From contig NC_081406.1 in assembly GCF_030272615.1 (NCBI RefSeq), forward strand, positions 230,632,896-230,696,895: a stretch of DNA of 64,000 nt. Reading direction: 5' to 3'. Source of the stretch: Cryptomeria japonica (taxonomy: Eukaryota; Streptophyta; Pinopsida; Cupressales; Cupressaceae). Positions 57,129 to 64,000 of this stretch are shown here, piece by piece. The translations under genes were made by a program, and so were the position numbers. Position 1 is the first letter of the stretch, and each line of letters begins with the position of its first letter. A model generated the notes under the pieces. It saw nothing but the letters and a program-made list of their open reading frames with translations. It was not told where the DNA came from and did not search any database.

Positions 57129-58873
57129 CTATCCTAGAGAGTGGCTTCTTCTCTTCTCATCCTTTCCATGGAGAATAGGCTCCTTTGTGGATTTTGTGTT
57201 CCATGTTATTATACAATGGTTACTTCTCCTACAACTAGTAAAATTAACAAGATACTTGCATTCTTCTGCAGCATGTCCTTCCATCTGGCAATTGAAGCAA
57301 ACAATAGAAAGCTTGCCTCTTACATACCTTGCTTGATTTATGTTGGGAAAATGGCGTTGTACACCTTGCATAATAATGTTTCATTATTGTATTATTGTGT
57401 GAGGTGGACTAGGGAATTATATTGTAATATCATATTGTATTGTTTCACCTAGGAGCATCTAGATGAACATGCAATATGTAGAGATTCCCTTGGAATATTC
57501 TTGTAACCACTTGATGAGTTGTATTGACAAATTGGTATTATTATATTGTATTTATTTAATATTAGAGAATGTAATTGTGATGAATTACCCAATATTAAAT
57601 GTGGGTCAAGGGTAGGTAGGAAAAATATTATATTTTACTCTCACATGGTTTTGATGTAATACCACTTGTTGGTTTTGTGGGAGCTTGTGTTTATAAAAGA
57701 AACCACAAGGGTAGTTGTTTGGGTTAGCCAGGTTAGCATTTGTGAAGGAGGAAGCATGGCATGGGATGTGTGGATTCATTCTTGGTCACATGGAGTGATT
57801 GGTTATGGCTGGGTTTTAGAAGGCTTTCCATAGTTGTATTGTAATGGATGCATTGCTAATAATACATGGTGGATGATGCTTTTGGAGGCTGGGTTTTTCC
57901 CTCATGGGGGTTTTTCTAGGATATATCTTGTGTCACATTTTCATGGGTGTGTTGTATATTCTTTGCATGTGGATTCTATGTGTTGATTTGATTGAAATCT
58001 TAAATGGGTTATGTGGAAGTTATCGTAAAGATGGCTGCAAATTTGCTTTCAATTTCCTACATGCTAGCATGCCTCCTTCTTAGATCTGACTAGTGGTGAA
58101 GTAGTTGAATGTAGTCTCCCCATTTTTTCTTTACATCTATTGGAAAGGATAGAGTCTTCTTTTCTAAAGTTGTGCATCTTTGAAGACTCCTCTTTGCCTT
58201 TGTAGGGTGGAATCTTTCTCTCTTGTACTAAGCTTTGATTTTTCCTTGAGTTTTGGAGACATACAATCATGTCGAGGCTTCATAAATATAATATTATAGT
58301 AATATTTACCTTCCTTAAACTATCCTTGGCATGTTAATAGTGTACATTCATACTTTGAGCATTTACAAATCACCATGCTCTTGCATCCTAGGCCTTTATA
58401 TTAAGGTCTTTCCTCAATCATGACAGGCTTGAGTATTTCTTGTCCTTCCTTGCAAGTCCTTTTTTATTATAACCCATTCAAGTTATCAGCTTGGAGTCTT
58501 AACCCTTGGTTTTCCTATCAAACACAACAGTAGATTAATTAGATTTAACAAACAATTCTATGGTGCTTTCTTTGCATACCTCATTCATTGATTCTTCTTC
58601 TAGAGGAGAGGCTAGTCCATTTTTCTTTGTAGATTCCTCTCTCTTCTTTTCTCCATCATGCTCGAGTTTTGATAGTAATCCATCATTAACCATCAAATCC
58701 TCCTCCAATTGCACAAGTACCAATGAAGAATTAATTTTCTTCCTGCTAGCTTTCAATGCTTTGATTCTTTCTTCCAAATAATTTGCCTTCTCCTAAAGAT
58801 CTCTATTCTTTGCCAACACCTACTCATGCAATGCTTGGAAATCATCATACTTATTATTTAATGGCTTTTTCAT
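57129..58873 (-). pseudogene. Gag-like frame M, split by solo LTR L
   Basis: Minus frame from ATG 58873: stops near the start, then a charged coiled-coil segment (58777-58535: EERIKALKASRKKINSSLV, KLEHDGEKKREES). After more decay, a basic segment at 58270-58064 follows. Beyond LTR L the same register gives RYVRGKLS and the knuckle CFNCQMEGHAAEEC (57259-57300). Coiled coil followed by knuckle recalls ORF1 of element A, but I see no clear sequence identity. About 340 codons without the LTR. No pol domain seen downstream. Confidence 0.5.
57341..58051 (+). repeat. Solo LTR L inside frame M
   Basis: 711 bp, TGTTGGGAAAATGG ... GCTTTCA. Flanks ATTTA (57336-57340) and ATTTC (58052-58056) differ by one base. 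Removing the LTR and one flank puts both halves of M in one register, which supports the ends. A TATA box, TATAAAAG, is at 57692-57699 and a variant of the shared LTR box (GGGTTTTTCCC...GGGGGTTTTTC) at 57888-57916. No primer site or partner. Confidence 0.75.
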
Positions 58874-58922
58874 GGTTGTAATTTTCAACCAACTAATCTT
58901 GCAACACCTTTATATGATAATA

Positions 58923-59734
58923 TGATGAAACTATAAGGATCCAATCAACTACTGAGAGGGGGGGGTGAATCAATAGATAGAAAATAAACTAAACTTTCAC
59001 CAAACAAAATTTCAACTCAGAATCCAATCACTAAACTAATTGGTTTAGTCACTGTATCAATAACTGCAACTGTACTATCAAACTTTACTGGTTGACCAAA
59101 ACATCAATGATATAATGCAACAAATCTGAAACTCAAATACCATTTAATCAAAACATTAAACCACTTCACTAATATCAGTAATAACACATTTCAGATCATT
59201 TCTGGTCATCTAAACATATCTAAGTGGATTTACAAGTCATTCATATCAACCATATAAAAACACATCCACAAAATCATTCACCACTTGACACAATGATTTT
59301 TAACGTGGAAACCCAAATGGGAAAAACCACGGTGGGGATGAATACCCACAAGTATTTTGAACTCTTCTGAAGTTCACCTTGTTAGGAGACAAGCCTTGTT
59401 AGAAGCTTATACAATAATGTCCCGTTAAGAACAAATCTGGTTAAGGACCACCCCGTTAAGGGATTGATTACAATACCATGTTAAAAGTAATACCCTGTTA
59501 GAGGTAACCTTAGTGGGGTATTTCAAATCCAAGCTAATGGATCACCTAGTTAGAGGATTTCAACAAAAAGCATGTTAAAACTACCTGGTTAAGGGATTTA
59601 ACTGTTGTAATAGTTAGATAACAATAGGCTCTTTGTTGATCTAGAAATGTCACTTCCTTGCTTAATCAGATCCTTTTCTGCTCGTATCTACCTTCAAAAT
59701 ATTCTGCAAACACACCTTCTAGTTTGGCAACAAT

Positions 59735-59765
<31 letters not shown>

Positions 59766-60318
59766 AACCAAATTTGCCAGCACAACATTGAAACAAATCA
59801 TTGACCTTATAAGAAAATACAATAGGTCGGTAACACAATACAAAACCTACAAATCTCATAGAGATTACAAACATATCGGTTCAATCTCGACCATTAGATT
59901 ACATAGCAATCAACTATACATTGTTCAAGACAACTTCAATCTCTCCTGGATGACTGCACATTAGATCATGTAGCTCATCACACGTTTTTCACTTCATGCT
60001 ATGCATTTGATCATTCCCAAGATAAACAGTTATCTCTACATGCCAAATTTTCTTTGAAACTCATCACATGCAACATGCTTACGTGGCATCTGCATATCCA
60101 ATCATCATTCGGTCATAGATCATCACAATCGATTCTCCAAACTCCATCAGTTAGGGTTCTTCTTATCAACTAGTTAGGGTTACCGATTGTCTACACTGCT
60201 TTACTACCGGTTGCTTTACTGCATCATTACTAGTTGCAATACAACTTCATTACCAGTTACTATTGACATCAATGACAACACTATACTTCATCAATGCAAT
60301 CTTCATGCAATACCAACA
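58923..60318 (-). repeat. Element N 3' LTR
   Basis: In minus orientation starts TGTTGGTATTGCATG at 60318 and ends near TTTCATCA at 58923 (uncertain by a few bases). Box GTGGAAACCC...GGGAAAAACCACGGTGG at 59304-59336, G tract at 58957-58965, and the same GTTAAGGG/GTTAGAGG degenerate repeats as element A (59370-59600). Confidence 0.85.
59735..59763. repeat. (CA)n microsatellite in element N LTR
   Basis: 29 bases of uninterrupted CA within the LTR. Confidence 0.9.
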
Positions 60319-60663
60319 ATCTCCTCCATTGGCATTAATGGCAATACAAATATCAATACCCATTTGATTGTGATGATTGAGAGTAAAGCATATACACAGG
60401 TATAGGAATCCTAGTTTACATTTTTCCCATATACTCTCCTTCAACTATATCTTCATGTATTCAACTGGTAACTAGCTATCAATCATATACAGTTCTTCTC
60501 CCCCTTTGACAACAATGCCAAAGTGAAGGTAAACCATACAGGTTCTCATCCATGCTTCACTGATCTCTAACTAGTTGCTCCCCCTTATGGAGTAGCTCCA
60601 CTCTACACCAATCCTACTTCAATATTTTCAATAGGCTCTGGGATTGATGTCTTCCACATTTGC
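60319..60663 (-). other. Element N polypurine tract and 3' leader
   Basis: Minus strand ATGGAGGAGAT (60319-60329) adjoins the LTR. A second block, CAAAGGGGGAGAAG, lies at 60498-60511 next to sequence shared with element A. Confidence 0.75.
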
Positions 60664-62214
60664 TTAATTAACTTCATGTAGGGGTACAATCCCTAACTTA
60701 CCTCTAAGATACTCAAATGTAGCCTTAGGTAGAGGTTTAGTAAAGATATTAGCTAGTTGTTCTTTAGTAGATACATTCTCCAGTGACATATCTTTACTTT
60801 GCACTTTCTCTCTCAAGAAATGATACTTTAGCTCAATATGCTTTGTCCTAGCATGCAACACTGGGTTCTTAGAAATGTTTATATCACTTTTGTTATCATA
60901 GAAAATTCTTACTGGTTCTGATATCTTCAACTTGAAACCTTCCAAAATGTGTTTAATCCAAATTGCTTGGGTACAATTCATATAAGTTGCAACATATTCA
61001 GCTTCTGTTGTTGATTGAGAGATACAACTATGTTTCTTGCACCTCCAAGACACTAGTCTTCCTCCAATAAAAAATGCTCCTTTGATTGTACTCTTCCTGT
61101 CATCAACATTGCCTGCCCAATATGCATATGTATAGACTTTTAAATCAAAGTTTCCTACATATAGATACCATAATCCATAATCAATTGTACCTTTCAGGTA
61201 TCAGAAAATTCTTTTGGTTGCAACCATGTGTGTCTCCTTCAGACTTTTTTGAAATCTAGCAACCAATCATGTTGCATGAGCAATGTGCAGTCTACTATGG
61301 ATAACATAATGTAGTTTACCTATCATGGACTTGTACTCCTTTTCATCAACTGATGCAGAATCATCTTCCTTAGACAATTTACAACTTGTAACCATTGGTG
61401 TTCCAACTAATTTACAGTCTCCCATTCGAAAAGTCTTCAACACTTCTTTCACGTATTTAGACTGTGTGATAAAAATACCTTCCTTCATCTGTTGGATTTG
61501 CAAACCTATGAAATTTTTATCACACCTACCAGTGACATCTCAAATTCACTCTTCATTTCATTAGCAAAGTCATGGCACATATCATCATTTCCTCCAAAAA
61601 ATGATATCATCCACAAATACCTCAGTTACCAGTATCTTATCTCCTTCTATCTTGAGATATATGTTACAATCTTCACTGGTTCTTTGAAAACCTATCTTCA
61701 CTAAGTGAGAGTGCAATGTTTCATACCATTCTCTTGGTGCTTGCTTCAATCCATATAATGCCTTATGTAATTTGCACACCATGTCCTTTTCTATAGTTAA
61801 AGCATAACCATCTGGTTGTTCAATGTAGACTTCCTCTTCCAATATTCCATTTAGGAATATTGACTTAACATCTATCTGATATACTTTGAATCCTTTGTAT
61901 GCTACAAATGCAATTAGAGTCCTTACTCCTTCCAATCTTGCAACTGGTGCAAATGTCTCACCATATCCTTCACCTTCTTCTTGTGCATATCCTTTGCATA
62001 CTAGTCTAGCTTTATTCCTGACCACTACTCCACCTTCATTCAGTTTATTTCTGAATACCCATTTTGTACCTATTACATTCTTGTTTTCTAGTCTGGGTAC
62101 CAATGACCAAGTATTGTTCTTCTCTATCTGGTCAAGTTCTTCTTCCATTGCCTTGATCCAGTCTTCATCTGCAAAGGCTTGTTTTGCAGTTCTAGGCTCA
62201 ATGGTGGAAATCAT
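60664..62214 (-). pseudogene. Element N reverse transcriptase and RNase H
   Basis: RT is open 62214-61585: [75 protein letters not shown] and the catalytic F-V-D-D at 61606-61617. It continues at 61503-61267 (ITQSKYVKEVLKTF). RNase H is open 61053-60664: SQSTTEAEYVATYMNCTQAI, IFYDNKSDINISKNP, TKHIELKYHFLREK, ANIFTKPLPKATFEYLRGKL. Interruptions near 61583, 61510 and 61060-61260 make it a pseudogene. The enzyme would copy the RNA in the particle. Confidence 0.92.
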
Positions 62215-62547
62215 ACAAGAGTTCTATCTAAGCCTTGTTCTAGTTAGCACACCTGCATTCTTGTCTCCAATAATATGACCGAGGCTATGATTGAGTCTAA
62301 CATACCTTGGAATAACATGATCTCATTTTCCAGGTTCTTCTTCTTCTCTTTCTTCATGTTCTGCTGGACCTTCCTATTCTGGTTGAATTGGGGCTTCTCT
62401 ATTCAATTCACCAACTTCTGGCTTTACTGATTCCGGTTCCAAAAATAGTGTGTAAGGTTCTTCTTCTTCCTTCTCTTTACCGATTTCTTCTAATTTCTTG
62501 GGAAATTCATCAACTCGAGCATTGATACTTGTAATGATCTTGTTAGT
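62215..62547 (-). pseudogene. Element N IN-RT linker
   Basis: A low-complexity Glu/Pro-rich linker (EKEEEEPYTLF type) typical between copia integrase and RT. It has stops near 62220-62400. Confidence 0.6.
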
Positions 62548-63460
62548 TCAGTTGTTGTAACACTTGTAAGCTTTGCTCTTGGTGGAGTAACCAAGAAATA
62601 TGCCTTCATCACTCTTGGCATCAAACTTACCAATATAATCACCTCTTTTGATAAAAGATATGCTACCAAATTTTTTGAAATAACTGACATTAGGTGATCT
62701 ACCATACCGGTAGTCATAGGGAGTTTTTTCCTTACCTCTTTTAACCAATATTCGGTTCACTATGTAAACAGTCGTGCTGACAACTTCCCTCCAGAATGTC
62801 TTAGCTACACCTCCTTTAATTAGCATAGTCCTAGCAACTTCAACTACTGACCTGTTGTTCCTTTCTGCAATATCGTTCTGTTGTGGTGTTCTAGGTGCAG
62901 AAAGTTGCCTCTTAATTCCATTGTTTTCATGGTATCTAGTGAATTCCTCTGAAGTAAGTTCACCACCTTGATCAGTTCTTAAGCACTTAAGCTTTCTTCC
63001 ACTTTCATTTTCAACTTAGGCTCTGAATGCCTTAAACTTGCTAAATGCTTATGTCTTGTCTTTCAAGAATGTGACCCACATCATCCTTGAGCAATCATCG
63101 GTAAATATCATGAAGTACCGATCACCTTGAATACTCCTAGTCCTCATTGGTCCACAAAGGTCGATATGAACCAAATCTAGCAAATGTTTAGCTGAGAAGG
63201 ATTTTCTCTTGAAGGTTGAGGATGTCATTTTCCCTAACTGACATTCCTTGCACAAAGCATTCACCAGTTTGTCCAACTGTGCCAAACCTCTTACTGATTT
63301 GGACTTACTGACTCTTATAATATTATCAAAATTTACATGACAGAATCTCTGATGCCAAAGCCAACTATCTTCTACTTTTGCAATTAAACAATTGTTGACT
63401 TTAGAGTTTAAATGAAACAAGTTACCTCTGGTCTGTTTGCCGGTTGCAATTAGTTCACCT
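62548..63460 (-). pseudogene. Element N integrase
   Basis: The pre-integrase part has WLWHQRFCHVNFDNI and CKECQLGKM. First Asp in VHIDLCGPMR (about 63155). The second is in RTDQGGELTS (about 62965), the Glu in QQNDIAERNNR (about 62870; Asp for the usual Gly of QQNG). The C-terminal part 62826-62548 has WREVVSTTVYIVNR and DEGIFLGYSTKSKAYKCYN. Stops at about 63049 and 63015. Confidence 0.9.
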
Positions 63461-64000
63461 TTGCTTCCATAAATCTTGCAGACTCCATTCTTGAATTCCA
63501 GTGGGTAACCTTTGTCATTGAGTTGAGCAATACTCAAAAGATTGTGTTTCAATCCTTCAACCCAGTAGACATCATCTGTACTGCTTTTACCATTCAGAGA
63601 GATGGATCCTTTCCCTTTGACCATGCAAGGTGAGTCATTCCCAAATCTTACAATGCCTCCATCAAATTCCCTCAAACTAAGAAACTTACTCTGGTCACCG
63701 GTCATGTGGTGTTAACAACCACTATCTATAATCCAATCATTTGAACTATCCATGTGTGAGACCAATGCCTTCTAATCAGATATCTCTTCTGTAATAGCAA
63801 CAAAGACAATGTCCTCATTTTCATCTTCCTGAGATTCTTCATTTGTAATTCCTCCATCCACTGCAATGAGACAATCTCTTTTACCTTTGCCTTTATACTT
63901 CCTATACTTCTCACGCTTTGCTCATTATCTCCATTTGGACAGTTAGCAACAATATGTCCAATCCGGTTACATGCAAAACACTTCAAAGGTAATTTACCTC
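63461..64000 (-). pseudogene. Element N protease and gag C-terminus, partial
   Basis: Gag knuckle CFACNRIGHIVANC at 63939-63980 (intact spacing). Protease: WIIDSGC (about 63720-63742) retains the DSG triad but is followed by a TAA stop, then HHMTGDQSKFLSLREFDGGI and KGKGSISLNGKSSTDDVYWV in an open frame 63705-63461. A frameshift lies in the acidic gag-protease linker (about 63780-63900). Confidence 0.88.

Larger units (their letters stand above)
58923..64000 (-). mobile_element. Element N: Ty1/copia element, 5' part beyond window
   Basis: 3' LTR (58923-60318), polypurine tract and leader, then RNase H, RT, integrase, protease and the gag knuckle, read right to left to the end of the window. 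Reading frames are long and catalytic motifs mostly kept, so this is among the better preserved copies here, though stops remain. Gag N-terminus and 5' LTR lie past 64000. Confidence 0.9.

Overview
This 64-kb window looks like intergenic DNA from a large, repeat-rich seed-plant nuclear genome. A gymnosperm such as a conifer is my guess, based on the density of long, diverged LTR elements; the sequence alone does not prove it. I found no intact host protein gene, tRNA, rRNA or snRNA. Nearly everything I can name is an LTR retrotransposon or a piece of one. I use letters A to P for them.

Layout. (1) 1-7331: element A, minus strand, cut by the window edge. It has LTRs and a gag-like ORF1 with a coiled coil and four zinc knuckles, then a ~1040-codon second frame (ORF2) that I cannot assign. 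There is no protease, integrase or reverse transcriptase. (2) 7332-11334: LTR fragment P and a broken Ty1/copia element B. (3) 11335-38355: a nested stack. Copia D (minus) is the outermost. Its 3' LTR is split by copia C (plus, 12086-19833), whose gag is split by an antisense LTR, H. D's gag is split by copia E (plus, 23337-36756). E's 3' LTR is split by copia F (minus, 27974-36467), and F is split by LTR G (31332-32713). (4) 38356-41205: AT-rich DNA with a (GA)43 microsatellite and a strong hairpin. (5) 41211-43975: element I, a short non-autonomous LTR element with a perfect 5-bp target duplication, inside an old minus-strand reading frame K. (6) 44699-51775: J, a Ty3/gypsy chromovirus with a C-terminal chromodomain. 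(7) 51776-57128: mostly featureless, apart from a minus-strand Ty3-like protease remnant (K). (8) 57129-58873: a decayed minus-strand gag-like frame M, split by solo LTR L. (9) 58923-64000: copia N (minus), running off the window.

How the parts relate. Elements B, C, D, E, F and N carry the copia order gag-PR-IN-RT-RNase H in various states of decay; all that have it in view keep a primer-binding site complementary to initiator tRNA-Met (TGGTATCAGAGC-like). A has LTR sequence and 3' leader sequence clearly related to N, and I has the same polypurine tract and 3' leader as C. A and I therefore look like parasites that borrow enzymes from N-like and C-like partners. Insertion order in the stack follows from who interrupts whom: D, then C and E, then F (and H in C), then G. 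LTR pairs differ at very roughly 5-10% of positions by eye, so none of this is recent.

The best candidate for something undescribed is element A, with its four-knuckle gag-like protein and its long ORF2.
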